Shown here in pieces: positions 16,048 through 24,844 of a stretch of DNA of 64,000 nucleotides (position 1 is the first letter of the stretch; every line of letters starts with the position of its first letter). The notes beneath the pieces were generated by a model, which did not search any database, was not told where the DNA came from, and worked only from the letters and a program-made list of their open reading frames with translations. A program made the translations under genes and the position numbers. Origin of the DNA: Bacteroidota bacterium (lineage in GTDB: Bacteria > Bacteroidota > Bacteroidia > Flavobacteriales > Flavobacteriaceae); the NCBI GenBank assembly GCA_024279425.1, contig JAJRRO010000039.1, positions 1 through 64,000 of the forward strand. Reading direction: 5' to 3'.

Positions 16048-17142
16048 TTATAAATACTTGATTGGATTTGTTTTACTTTCCGATAAACGGATTGCAAAAT
16101 TAGGAATTTTTTTTGTAAGATAATCAACTAAAAGATTTTTTGTAAACTGTTCTGTTTCAAAGTGTCCAATATCTGCAATCACCATTTTATTATCCGCTTC
16201 GTAAAACTGATGATATTTTATGTCCGCAGTAATAAAGATATCAGCACCTGCCGCTTTTGCAGCTTTTATGGCAAAAGCCCCGCTGCCACCCAAAACCGCA
16301 ACTTTTTTCACATCTTTTCTCAATAGTTTTGAATGACGAATACCTTGTGCATTCATTCTTTTTTGAACTGATTTTAGAAATTTTTCTTCGTCCATGGCGA
16401 TATTAAGATTACCGATCATTCCCATACCAATAAGTTGATTTGTGTTTTCCAAGGTCAATACCTCATAGGCTACTTCGTCATATGGATGGTTTTTGAAAAG
16501 AGCATTCATTACTTGGTTCTCCTTGGAAGCGGGAAAAGTGATATTAATCTGTACTTCTTGCTCAAAATGGGTTTTGCCGACTATACCGATAGTCGGTTTT
16601 GCATCCTTTTCAGCTTTGAATGAACCCGTTCCACTGGTCGTAAAACTACAGTTAGTGTAATTGCCTATAGTCCCGGCACCAGCATCAAAAAGTCCTTTTC
16701 TCAATGTTTCAGCCGCATCTGTGGGTACATAGGTGGTCAGCTTTTTAATGGTGCTCTTTTTGGGAATCAATATCTTGGGGTCCGCGATTCCCAAAACTTC
16801 ACAAATCCTGGCGTTTACACCATTCATTGAATTGTCAAGAGCCGTATGCATGCTATAAATTGCAATCTTGTTTTGAATAGCCTTTATGACAACTCTTTCG
16901 ACATAAGTTGCACCAGTCAACTTTTTTAATCCACTAAAAATAATGGGGTGAAAACTGACTATAAGGTTGCTGTTATTGTCAATGGCCTCATCGATTACAT
17001 TTTCCAAGGTGTCCAGGGTTACTAATATTCCCGTAACCTCTTGATCATGGTTGCCAACCAAAAGTCCGACATTGTCAAAGTCTTCGGCATATGCCAAAGG
17101 AGCTAACTCTTCAAGCATACTGATTACTTCCTTTACGATCAT
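16048..17142 (-). CDS. Nif3-like dinuclear metal-centre protein (YqfO type, with inserted domain)
   Basis: The 364-residue protein matches the Nif3/DUF34 family. The N-terminal half has YAEDFDNVGLLVG and the metal-site segment NLIVSFHPIIFSGLKKL. The middle third (about residues 130-235) is the extra PII/CutA-like domain of the YqfO subgroup (LTTYVPTDAAETLRKGLFDAGAG). The C-terminal half has VAVLGGSGAFAIKAAKAAGAD and the final DIGHFETEQF metal ligands. These proteins are annotated as GTP cyclohydrolase I type 2 homologues, but their true role is unsettled. The pairing with the downstream zinc-ribbon-family gene is common in many bacteria. Confidence 0.9.
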   Translation of the reverse strand: MIVKEVISMLEELAPLAYAEDFDNVGLLVGNHDQEVTGILVTLDTLENVIDEAIDNNSNLIVSFHPIIFSGLKKLTGATYVERVVIKAIQNKIAIYSMHTALDNSMNGVNARICEVLGIADPKILIPKKSTIKKLTTYVPTDAAETLRKGLFDAGAGTIGNYTNCSFTTSGTGSFKAEKDAKPTIGIVGKTHFEQEVQINITFPASKENQVMNALFKNHPYDEVAYEVLTLENTNQLIGMGMIGNLNIAMDEEKFLKSVQKRMNAQGIRHSKLLRKDVKKVAVLGGSGAFAIKAAKAAGADIFITADIKYHQFYEADNKMVIADIGHFETEQFTKNLLVDYLTKKIPNFAIRLSESKTNPIKYL

Positions 17143-17193
17143 TTTAGAGTTTTATTGAGGTTACCAAAGATAAAATATTATATTTTCGTTCTA

Positions 17194-18192
17194 ATGTTAC
17201 TGCTTAGAAAAATAGCTTTTCCTATTTCGTTGGTATATGCCTTGGGGGTCTACTTTCGAAATTTTCTTTTTGATGTCGGATTTTTTAAGGAAATATCATT
17301 CCAGACAAAAACGATTTGCATTGGTAACCTTAGTGTTGGTGGAACTGGCAAAACACCCATGATCGAATATTTGATCGAAATGCTTGGGAATTCATACAAA
17401 ATGGCAGTTTTGAGTAGAGGGTATCGGCGTAAATCGAAAGGATTTATCTTGGCTACCCCGAAAAGTACGGTTGAAGAGTTGGGGGATGAACCCTACCAGA
17501 TCTATTCTAAGTATCCTGAAATTGCCTTGGCTGTTGATGGAGATAGGTGCAATGGTATCTGGAATTTGGAAAATACATTGAATCTCGATGCCATATTGTT
17601 GGATGATGCTTTTCAACACAGAAAAGTAAGGCCTCATTACTCCATTTTATTAACTGCCTATGATGATTTGTATGTAAATGATTGGTATTTGCCTACTGGT
17701 AATCTAAGGGATGCCAAGAAAGAGGCAAAAAGAGCAAATATAATTATAGTCACTAAGTGTCCGAGTGATTTGAGTGAAAATAGACAAATCAAGATTAGGC
17801 AACTCTTAAGACCCAAGAGTCACCAAAAAGTATTGTTTGGTTATTTAAGTTACGAGAAGAAATTAAAGGGAGGTAGTGCCACTATTTTACTTGGTGACCT
17901 TTTGGCCAAGAAGATAACCTTGGTTACGGGGATAGCTAAACCCAAACCGTTGGTCGATTATTTACGGAACGAGGGAATTGATTTGGAACATCTTGAGTTT
18001 AAAGACCACCATTTCTTTACCTCTACTGAAATAGGGGCCTTTAATGCAAAGGAATGTATTCTGACAACCGAAAAGGACTATGTGCGCCTCAAGGGGAGGG
18101 TGAATAACCTATACTATATCTCGATAAGGCACAAACTTTTAAATGATGGAAAAGTAGTTTTGGAAAATGAAATGGCAAAGCTTATGCGTTAG
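17194..18192 (+). CDS. lpxK: Tetraacyldisaccharide 4'-kinase
   Basis: The roughly 332-residue enzyme phosphorylates the 4' position of the lipid A disaccharide precursor at the inner face of the cytoplasmic membrane. The Walker A motif is in CIGNLSVGGTGKTPMIEYL. Other LpxK features are VLSRGYRRKSKG, GDEPYQI, DAILLDDAFQHRKV and the C-terminal LTTEKDYVRLK. The frame is open to a TTG at 17155, but the ATG at 17194 gives the normal LpxK N-terminus (MLLLRKIAFPISLVYALGVYFRN, membrane-anchoring). Its last 11 bases overlap the convergent sensor kinase gene. Confidence 0.93.
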   Translation: MLLLRKIAFPISLVYALGVYFRNFLFDVGFFKEISFQTKTICIGNLSVGGTGKTPMIEYLIEMLGNSYKMAVLSRGYRRKSKGFILATPKSTVEELGDEPYQIYSKYPEIALAVDGDRCNGIWNLENTLNLDAILLDDAFQHRKVRPHYSILLTAYDDLYVNDWYLPTGNLRDAKKEAKRANIIIVTKCPSDLSENRQIKIRQLLRPKSHQKVLFGYLSYEKKLKGGSATILLGDLLAKKITLVTGIAKPKPLVDYLRNEGIDLEHLEFKDHHFFTSTEIGAFNAKECILTTEKDYVRLKGRVNNLYYISIRHKLLNDGKVVLENEMAKLMR

Positions 18193-20404
18193 ATTTCCCA
18201 TTTTCTCGGTTGTCAAAAATATTCTCGCCAATTTTTTGATAGAATACTTCAGGTTTAAAAGGTTTGGTCACAACATCATTGCAACCAGCGGCATAAAAAC
18301 TTTCTAAACTATCATCCAGTGATATAGCGGTTAAGGCGATAATCGGTGTAATGGTATCAAACTTTCGAATTTCGATGGTAGCTTCCTCTCCACTTATCCC
18401 TGGCATATGAATATCCATTAAAATGGCGTCATAAGTGTTGTTTTTGGCAAGATCAATGGCGTCCATACCATTGCTCGCTATATCGCTTGTTATTTCTTTT
18501 TTGGACAACATTTTTTTAGTGATTACCTGATTTATTTTGTTGTCCTCAACAATCATAAGGTGTAGGCCTTTAAACACATAGTCCTTTTGGGTAATCTCGA
18601 AAGGAATATCGTCAACAACGCCGTCTTTACTTTTTGTTTTAAGTTCAAAATAGAAGGTGCTACCTTCTCCAAGCTCACTTTCCAGTAGAATTTTACTATC
18701 AAATAGCCCAAGAAGGCTCTTCACTATAGTAAGTCCAAGCCCCGTACCCCCATATTCCCTATTGATTTGAATAGACCCTTGCTCAAAACCTTCAAAAATA
18801 TTTTGTTGCTGCTCCTTGGAAATACCAATTCCATTGTCGGAAACTTCAAAATATAGGGTTACATCCTCGTCTTCCTTATTCAATAATTTGGCAAGCACCT
18901 TTACTTCCCCATTTTTAGTAAATTTTAAGGCGTTGCCAATCAGATTCATAAAAACCTGGGAAAGTTTTAAAGGGTCACTTATTAAATGCCTAGGAATAGT
19001 GTCGTCATATTCCAAAATAATATTGGTATTGTTCTCTTTGGCACTCTGTTGCAATGAGTCAATAACTTCTTTCAGAACTTTCTTAAGATTGAACTCCATA
19101 TTCATTGGTTCTAACTTATCGGCATCTATTTTATTGATATGAAGAATGTCATTGATAAAGTTCAATAGATAATCCCCTGAAAATTTTAAGGCCTTAAGAT
19201 GTTCTTTTTGGTTTTTACTCGGGTTTTCCTCCAGTAATAAATGGGTAAGTCCCGTAACAGCGTAGAGTGGTGTTCTTAGTTCATGACTTACCGTGGATAA
19301 GAAATTGGTTTTGGCTTCCATGGCATTGACCGCTTCATCCCGTGCTGCCTGAAGTTCGTCATTTTTAGTGTGTAAAAGTTCGTTGGTTCTTAGTTTTACC
19401 TGATTATTTCGATATAACGAAACTGCCAATAAAGAGATAATTATCAATAAAGCCGAGGTGAGTATCACTGTTATTTCTGCTCGATTCTCGGATTCGCTTA
19501 ATTCTTCATTGCGCTGTTCCAATCGCTTAACTTCATTGGCCATGAACTCATTATGAACGTCGTAAGCCGTTTTTGTTTCAATTTTCACCTTTTCAATGGT
19601 AAAAAGTGAATCTTTGGATTCATGCAAGTTTCTAAAGGTCATTAATGCTTCTTGAAATCTACCCAAACCTTCATAAGATTCATATAATAAGCGATTACTT
19701 TCTACAACCTCGCTAAAAAAACCATTTTCATTAGCAAGTTTTAGTGCACTTTCCGCATTTTTAGCACCTTCTTCATAATTGGAAAGTTTTATATTGGTCC
19801 TTGCAAGGCCTATATGTGCCCTGGTCGCCAAATACTCTTTTTCATAAACATCCGTGTTAACAACTAAGGAATTGAAATTTTTGGAAGCACTATCAAATTT
19901 TTCCAAATTCAAATAAATATTACCTTCAACCAACAATATATTATTGAAAAAATTACGATCGTTATTCAGTTTTCGGGCTTCATCGAGCATGAATATCGCC
20001 TGAAAATTTTGATCGTCCTTAAAGAGTAATATGGCTTCGATGTATTTGTACATTGCATCACCATAAGGATATTCGATGTCTTTTAACAATACTTGTGCCC
20101 TGTCCCAATAAAACTTAGTTGTATTTACTTTATCCAATTTTAAATAAAGCTGGGCAAACATATGGTATGTATCTATCAATGTTTTTACATCCTTGTTTTC
20201 TTCAGCTAGTTCAGCTGCTTTGTCCAAGGACTTCAACGCCAAATCCATTTCGTTTTTGTTCCCATATGTTCGCGCCTCATTAAAATACAACTGCACATCT
20301 TGCTGAACGGAGATGTCCTGTGACCATACATTTGTACTTAAGCACAAAAGTGCCCATGTAATGGCCAAATGTTTAATGTGCGAATATGGAATTAATACAT
20401 TCAA
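18182..20404 (-). CDS. TPR hybrid sensor histidine kinase with receiver domain
   Basis: The 740-residue protein has a signal or anchor segment (LAITWALLCLSTNVWSQ), then a periplasmic TPR-like region of about residues 30-290. A membrane helix follows (about 305-325, ITVILTSALLIIISLLAVSLY), then a coiled coil, the H-box FLSTVSHELRTPL, the N-box NLIGNALKFT, the G boxes DNGIGIS and GGTGLGLTIVKSL, and a C-terminal receiver with the phosphorylatable Asp in ILMDIHMPGISG and Lys in VVTKPFKP. It has no DNA-binding output, so it passes phosphate to another protein. The start is a TTG that overlaps the gap stop codon (TTGA), and there is no in-frame ATG until deep in the TPR region. Confidence 0.92.
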   Translation of the reverse strand: MNVLIPYSHIKHLAITWALLCLSTNVWSQDISVQQDVQLYFNEARTYGNKNEMDLALKSLDKAAELAEENKDVKTLIDTYHMFAQLYLKLDKVNTTKFYWDRAQVLLKDIEYPYGDAMYKYIEAILLFKDDQNFQAIFMLDEARKLNNDRNFFNNILLVEGNIYLNLEKFDSASKNFNSLVVNTDVYEKEYLATRAHIGLARTNIKLSNYEEGAKNAESALKLANENGFFSEVVESNRLLYESYEGLGRFQEALMTFRNLHESKDSLFTIEKVKIETKTAYDVHNEFMANEVKRLEQRNEELSESENRAEITVILTSALLIIISLLAVSLYRNNQVKLRTNELLHTKNDELQAARDEAVNAMEAKTNFLSTVSHELRTPLYAVTGLTHLLLEENPSKNQKEHLKALKFSGDYLLNFINDILHINKIDADKLEPMNMEFNLKKVLKEVIDSLQQSAKENNTNIILEYDDTIPRHLISDPLKLSQVFMNLIGNALKFTKNGEVKVLAKLLNKEDEDVTLYFEVSDNGIGISKEQQQNIFEGFEQGSIQINREYGGTGLGLTIVKSLLGLFDSKILLESELGEGSTFYFELKTKSKDGVVDDIPFEITQKDYVFKGLHLMIVEDNKINQVITKKMLSKKEITSDIASNGMDAIDLAKNNTYDAILMDIHMPGISGEEATIEIRKFDTITPIIALTAISLDDSLESFYAAGCNDVVTKPFKPEVFYQKIGENIFDNRENGKSNA

Positions 20405-21411
20405 ACGAATTTTTTATTGATCAATAAATTGATGATGTCTATTATTCGACTACTATATCCCGTTTCGTTATCATACCAGCCAATAATCTTAACCATTTTT
20501 CCGATTACAGAAGTCATCTGAGAATCAAACGTACAAGAATAGCAACTATTGTTTATATCAACCGATACTATGGGATCTTTCGTATAAAAAAGTATGTTTT
20601 TTAACTCGTTTTGGGATATTTTCTTAAAAGTATCGTTAATTTCTTGAATAGAGGTTTCTCTTTGGACGTTAAAAGTAATATCTGTAAGAGACCCATTAGG
20701 CACAGGGACTCTAATACCGCAGCCTCCAATGCTATTTGCAAGGTCGGGGAATATTTTGGTCAATGCTTTTGCCGCACCTGTGGTCGTAGGTATAATCGAT
20801 TGAGAGGCAGCTCGAGCTCGTCTTAAATCGTTATGTGGCTGGTCATGTAAGCTTTGGTCGGTTGTATAGGAATGAATTGTGGTTATATATGCTTGTTCTA
20901 TTCCGCATAAATCACTTATAACCTTGATCATAGGTGCCGCACTATTTGTTGTACAAGAGGCATTTGATATAATATGGTCTCCAGATTCAATGATTTCTTC
21001 ATTTACACCAAAAACCACCATTTTTATAGTGTCGCAGACCGAAGGTGCTGAAAGAATCACTTTTTTCGCTCCATTTTGAATATGGTACTTTAAGTCTTCT
21101 TGAGATTTAAATTTGCCGGTAGCTTCAACGACTATGTCTACTTTGTTTTTAGACCAATCAATGCTTTGGGGGGAAACATGATTTGAAACAACAATGCTTT
21201 GTCCGTTAATCAAAATAGCGTTTTCCTGGGATTCGATGTTTTTGCTCCAAACCCCATGAATACTATCATATTTAAGAAGGTGGGCTAAGGTATTGGGGTC
21301 GGCCAAATCATTTATTGCGGTAATATTTAAATGAGGTTGTTCACTCAATAGCCTAAAAAAGGTTCGACCAATCCTACCAAATCCATTTATGCCAATGTTT
21401 ACTTTGTTCAT
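20401..21411 (-). CDS. gap: Glyceraldehyde-3-phosphate dehydrogenase, type I
   Basis: The 336-residue enzyme oxidises glyceraldehyde-3-phosphate to 1,3-bisphosphoglycerate. It has the NAD site NIGINGFGRIGRTFFRLL, an Asp after the second strand (AINDLAD) that favours NAD, the catalytic Cys in SNASCTTNSAAP (about residue 152) and His in TTIHSYT, and the C-terminal WYDNETGYSSR. Some positions differ from highly expressed glycolytic forms (for example VFGVNEEIIE and few conserved lysines), so it may be a secondary paralogue. The following kinase gene overlaps it by four bases, which is an unusual coupling. Confidence 0.93.
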   Translation of the reverse strand: MNKVNIGINGFGRIGRTFFRLLSEQPHLNITAINDLADPNTLAHLLKYDSIHGVWSKNIESQENAILINGQSIVVSNHVSPQSIDWSKNKVDIVVEATGKFKSQEDLKYHIQNGAKKVILSAPSVCDTIKMVVFGVNEEIIESGDHIISNASCTTNSAAPMIKVISDLCGIEQAYITTIHSYTTDQSLHDQPHNDLRRARAASQSIIPTTTGAAKALTKIFPDLANSIGGCGIRVPVPNGSLTDITFNVQRETSIQEINDTFKKISQNELKNILFYTKDPIVSVDINNSCYSCTFDSQMTSVIGKMVKIIGWYDNETGYSSRIIDIINLLINKKFV

Positions 21412-21456
21412 GTCAAAATTGCTTTGAAAAAGGCATTACTATGTAGTACAAAGTAA

Positions 21457-22323
21457 TTAATCTATATGCTTGTGGGCTTTGTAGGAAGAACGTACCAAAG
21501 CACCACTTTCAACATGCCTAAAGCCCATTTTGAGTCCAACTCCCTCATATTTTTTAAATTGCTCAGGAGGAATGAATTCTTTGACTGGCAGATGCTTTTT
21601 TGAAGGCTGGAGGTATTGCCCTATCGTAACCACATCGACGTTGGCATTTCTTAGGTCCTCCATAGTCTCCAAAACCTCTTCTTCAAGTTCTCCAAGACCA
21701 AGCATAATTCCCGATTTAGTTCTATTTACGCCATTACCACGCAAATATCTTAAAGCCTCAAGGCTTCTTTCGTATTTTGCCTGGATGCGAACCTCTCTGG
21801 TAAGTCTTTTAACCGTTTCCATGTTATGGGATACCACTTCGGGAGCCACTTCGATAATACGGTCTAAATGTCTTTCAATGCCTTGAAAATCAGGAATGAG
21901 CGTTTCCAAAGTTGTAGTGGGATTCATTCTTCGTATGGCTTTTACCGTCTCGGCCCATATTATGGAACCCATATCCTTTAGGTCATCCCTGTCAACCGAA
22001 GTAATTACGGCATGCTTAATCCCCATTATTTTAATAGAACGAGCTACCTTTTCGGGTTCAGCCCAATCAACATCTTCAGGTCTACCAGTTTTAACTCCAC
22101 AGAAACCACAGGAACGTGTGCAAATATTACCCAATATCATAAATGTCGCTGTACCTTCTCCCCAACATTCACCCATGTTGGGACAACTCCCTGATGTACA
22201 AATAGTATGTAGATCATATTTGTCGACAAGATATCTTAATTGGGTATATTTTTTACCCGTAGGAAGTTTCACCCGAAGCCATTTTGGTTTCCCTTTGGGA
22301 GGTGCAACGCTGTTTACGCTCAT
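21457..22323 (-). CDS. lipA: Lipoyl synthase
   Basis: The 288-residue radical SAM enzyme inserts two sulfurs into octanoyl-lipoyl domains. Both iron-sulfur sites are visible: the auxiliary cluster [12 protein letters not shown] (C-x4-C-x5-C, about residues 42-53) and the radical [11 protein letters not shown] (about 68-75). The conserved [13 protein letters not shown] and the C-terminal [13 protein letters not shown], whose Arg-Ser-Ser-Tyr supplies the serine ligand, are also present. The start is the ATG at 22323. It ends 45 bases before gap. Confidence 0.96.
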   Translation of the reverse strand: MSVNSVAPPKGKPKWLRVKLPTGKKYTQLRYLVDKYDLHTICTSGSCPNMGECWGEGTATFMILGNICTRSCGFCGVKTGRPEDVDWAEPEKVARSIKIMGIKHAVITSVDRDDLKDMGSIIWAETVKAIRRMNPTTTLETLIPDFQGIERHLDRIIEVAPEVVSHNMETVKRLTREVRIQAKYERSLEALRYLRGNGVNRTKSGIMLGLGELEEEVLETMEDLRNANVDVVTIGQYLQPSKKHLPVKEFIPPEQFKKYEGVGLKMGFRHVESGALVRSSYKAHKHID

Positions 22324-22430
22324 TCTTGGATTTTGGACAAATATACAAACAAAATAACGTACGGAAGATGAACATAAAATGCCTTAATTCTTAATTTTTT
22401 TGGGGAAAATACAGTGATAAGAAGATGTTT

Positions 22431-22991
22431 CTATTTTCGATTTTTGATGATTTCAGCCAATAGCTTTTTGGCCCTAAGCAGCTTAACCTTTACATTGTTG
22501 ATGGGCTCATTGAGTTCAATGGCAATGGCAGCATAACTTAACTCATTAAAATATCGAAGATTGATGACCTCTTGGTAATGGGGCTTTAGTTTCTTGATAT
22601 TTTGGAGAAGTGTCGCCAGATTTTGTTCAGTAATGAGTCTGTCTTCTGCAGAGGGAGCGTCATCCAGTACTTTTGTGATAGCCTCATTGTTGCCGCCAGA
22701 TTCCAAAACATTTCTTTTCCTTTTCCGAATTAAATCAACATGAAGGTTTTTGGATATGGCAATAAGCCACGTCTTGAATCCATAAGCATCATCATAAGAT
22801 TTAATTTTATCAAAGGCCTTTGAGAAGGTCTGTACCGTAATATCCTCGGCATCATTCTCGTTTTCGGTGCGTTTTAGTTGAAAACCATAAACGTCATTCC
22901 AAAACGTATCCAATAAATTACTGAAAGCAATTTGATTTCCCATTTTTGCCTTGTTGATTATGGCAAGGATGTTGTCTTTCGTTTTATTCAA
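22431..22991 (-). CDS. ECF-type RNA polymerase sigma factor
   Basis: The 186-residue protein has sigma region 2 (FSNLLDTFWNDVYGFQL, then DAEDITVQTFSKAFDKI and FKTWLIAISKNLHVDLIR) and region 4 (HYQEVINLRYFNELSYAAIAIELNEP, read in two parts, with the HTH, then VKVKLLRAKKLL). The start is probably the TTG at 22991, because the residues before the next ATG (22943) match the usual ECF N-terminus (NILAIINKAKMGNQIAF). No anti-sigma factor directly follows. It is preceded after 33 bases by a small Cys-rich membrane protein gene, probably on the same transcript. Confidence 0.92.
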   Translation of the reverse strand: MNKTKDNILAIINKAKMGNQIAFSNLLDTFWNDVYGFQLKRTENENDAEDITVQTFSKAFDKIKSYDDAYGFKTWLIAISKNLHVDLIRKRKRNVLESGGNNEAITKVLDDAPSAEDRLITEQNLATLLQNIKKLKPHYQEVINLRYFNELSYAAIAIELNEPINNVKVKLLRAKKLLAEIIKNRK

Positions 22992-23024
22992 AAGAGAATC
23001 GTTTAAGAATCAAAGGGTGGTAAT

Positions 23025-23234
23025 CTATAGTAATTCTGTCACTTGATCTTTCTTGCAATCTTGATCACTTGGTAATTTCCCACACATTCCACAAGCTTCA
23101 CCTTCTTGATTTAAAAACGGACTTTGACTTGCACAAGTGCCAGCAAACTGTCCATTTTTTTTGGACCAAATCTTAATGGCAATACCTGCAAAGGCAAGTG
23201 CTAAAAGACCTATGGTCAAAAGAATTAGCTTCAT
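23025..23234 (-). CDS. Small Cys-rich membrane-anchored protein
   Basis: The 69-residue protein has one N-terminal membrane helix (residues 2-22, KLILLTIGLLALAFAGIAIKI) and a soluble tail with four cysteines (GTCASQSPF...GEACGMCGKLPSDQDCKKD). The CGMCG part looks like a metal or redox CxxC site. From memory, similar short proteins occur in flavobacteria as conserved hypotheticals. It lies between an anti-sigma terminator and an ECF sigma gene, and probably shares a transcript with the latter. Function unknown. Confidence 0.7.
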   Translation of the reverse strand: MKLILLTIGLLALAFAGIAIKIWSKKNGQFAGTCASQSPFLNQEGEACGMCGKLPSDQDCKKDQVTELL

Positions 23235-23263
23235 ACTTGAATTTTGCTCAAAGATACAAAAAT

Positions 23264-23291
23264 AAAGCCCTGACTACATGGCCAGAGCTTT
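23264..23291 (-). terminator. Intrinsic terminator after the anti-sigma gene
   Basis: AAAGCCCTG at 23264-23272 pairs with CAGAGCTTT at 23283-23291 with one mismatch. On the minus strand it runs into TTTATTTTTG. It separates the sigma/anti-sigma pair from the small membrane protein gene. Confidence 0.65.
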
Positions 23292-23315
23292 ATAATTAAG
23301 CATTTTGAATATTAT

Positions 23316-24077
23316 CTAGTAATCTATTTTAGCCACAATATTTTCAACGGTAGGAGTGTTGTTCCCGCCCTTTGGCTCTATAGTAATGTAACTAACGGCC
23401 TTATCAGCATAAGGCAAGGCCAACAACTTTTCTGTGCCAACGGCCTTATCAATAATGCCCAGATTGATCATTTCACCATTTACCTCGGCCCACATCTGAA
23501 AACTCTGATCCTCTGGTAAGTTTGGTAAGTTTTTAACGTTGATGTAAGATAGTTTTTTGACTGGATTTATGTATGCAATAGCCTTAAGTTCCTTGGCATT
23601 ATTGTTGCCTTTTATATTATATCTTTTCGTTTGCGGATTGTTTAGGACAATGAACTGGTTGCGTACATCTTCCAATTGTTCTCTCATATCTGCCTTAAGA
23701 GATTCGATTTTATTGTTTACAATAATATTCTCCTGCTGTAGATTTTGGTTTTGATTCCAGAAGAAATAAGATGCACTTGCAAACATAATAGCAATGAAGC
23801 TAGCGGCAATGGCATATCTGAAGAATTGTCTTCTACCGGCATTCTCAGATTTTATTCTGGCCAAAATCTTGTTTTTCAACCCATCTGGGGCTTTGGTGGC
23901 GTGTATTTTTGCAAAAGTCTCTAAATTATCCTGAAGTTCATTGTAGGTTTCAAGCACTTCGGGGTATATGGCTATATAACGCTCTACTTGCAGTGATTCC
24001 TGTGTATTGGTAGTTCCCAACAAATACTTTTCCAGTAAATCAGAATCCAAAAATATTTTTATTTTATCCTTCATCAT
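23316..24077 (-). CDS. Anti-sigma factor, RskA type
   Basis: The 253-residue protein has an N-terminal cytoplasmic domain (DLLEKYLLGTTNTQESLQVERY) typical of sigma-binding domains that lack zinc. One membrane helix lies at about residues 86-106 (FRYAIAASFIAIMFASASYFF). A short coiled coil and a periplasmic RskA domain follow, with the family pattern LPNLPEDQSFQMWAEVNGEM and ending NIVAKIDY. It would hold the ECF sigma factor encoded just upstream until released by regulated proteolysis. The start overlaps the sigma gene stop by four bases, so the two are translationally coupled. Confidence 0.9.
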   Translation of the reverse strand: MMKDKIKIFLDSDLLEKYLLGTTNTQESLQVERYIAIYPEVLETYNELQDNLETFAKIHATKAPDGLKNKILARIKSENAGRRQFFRYAIAASFIAIMFASASYFFWNQNQNLQQENIIVNNKIESLKADMREQLEDVRNQFIVLNNPQTKRYNIKGNNNAKELKAIAYINPVKKLSYINVKNLPNLPEDQSFQMWAEVNGEMINLGIIDKAVGTEKLLALPYADKAVSYITIEPKGGNNTPTVENIVAKIDY

Positions 24078-24637
24078 ATAAGATTTAGTAAAAACGCCAG
24101 CACCATCGATGAACCATATATTTTCTTAAGTTCCCTGAGGCCAATTTTTAATCTCGATTTAATGGTGCCTAGTGGAATATCCAATTCTTCACTAGCTTCT
24201 TGTTGCGTCATGCCATAAAAAAACAAGGCTTCAAGTACAATTTGATACTTGTCCTCAATTCGTTCAAGGTTTTCACGAACATCCATTAACTCAGGTTTGA
24301 TACTGTCAACGCCTAAATTATATACGTCCGAAACATCCATTTGGATTTCCTTGTCAGATTTTGTGTTTACACTCCTGAGTTTATCTATTGCGGTATTTCT
24401 GGTAATTCGAAACAGCCAAGTGAACAATTTTGCCTTTGAGGCATCATAAGAATCTGATTTCTTCCAGATTTTCACAAAACTCTCTTGAAGTACGTCTTGT
24501 GCCAATTCTTCATTCCGAACCACTTTCTTGGCAACACCATAAAGTGTATCACCATAATGTTCATACAAGAGGGAAATGGCTTTTTCATTTCGCTCCTGAA
24601 GTAATTCAACAATATGCTTTTCAAGAAGTGTGCTCAT
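24074..24637 (-). CDS. ECF-type RNA polymerase sigma factor, SigK-like
   Basis: From the ATG at 24637 the protein is 187 residues (MSTLLEKHIVELLQ). Region 2 is LLYEHYGDTLYGVAKKVV...AQDVLQESFVKIWKK and AKLFTWLFRITRNTAIDKLR; region 4 is YQIVLEALFFYGMTQQEASEELDIPLGTIKSRLKIGL, read in parts, with a clear HTH. The frame is open upstream to 24694 (TTG), with further ATGs at 24688 and 24670, but the family begins at the position chosen. It is coupled by four bases to an RskA-type anti-sigma gene, the standard pair for envelope or redox stress response. Confidence 0.92.
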   Translation of the reverse strand: MSTLLEKHIVELLQERNEKAISLLYEHYGDTLYGVAKKVVRNEELAQDVLQESFVKIWKKSDSYDASKAKLFTWLFRITRNTAIDKLRSVNTKSDKEIQMDVSDVYNLGVDSIKPELMDVRENLERIEDKYQIVLEALFFYGMTQQEASEELDIPLGTIKSRLKIGLRELKKIYGSSMVLAFLLNLI

Positions 24638-24821
24638 GCAATGATAGGCTTTGAAAGAATTAATGCTCATGGCATCCAATCCATTCATTTTCAACGTATA
24701 TCCTATAAACGCTAAATTATAAAATTGATTGTTATAGCTAGCGTTATCCCAAAGTTTTAATTGGATAAATGTACAGCTGGTAATTGTACATTTAATTTTT
24801 GGTTAGTTTGGTTTGGTATAG

Positions 24822-24844
24822 CCCCTGTTGTTCTTTAGCAGGGG
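24822..24844. other. Hairpin directly after murB
   Basis: CCCCTG at 24822-24827 pairs with CAGGGG at 24839-24844 around an 11-base loop, immediately after the murB stop. On the minus strand, in the direction of murB, no T-run follows, so it is not a standard terminator. It may stabilise the 3' end or weaken read-through into the sigma gene. Confidence 0.45.

Noticed and set aside
21896-22357. 153-residue plus-strand ORF over lipA
   Set aside because: lipA on the opposite strand has complete motifs, and the plus product has no family features.
24822-24844. Hairpin after murB as an intrinsic terminator
   Set aside because: In the direction of murB no T-run follows the stem; the T-rich side faces the wrong way. 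It is kept only as a hairpin.
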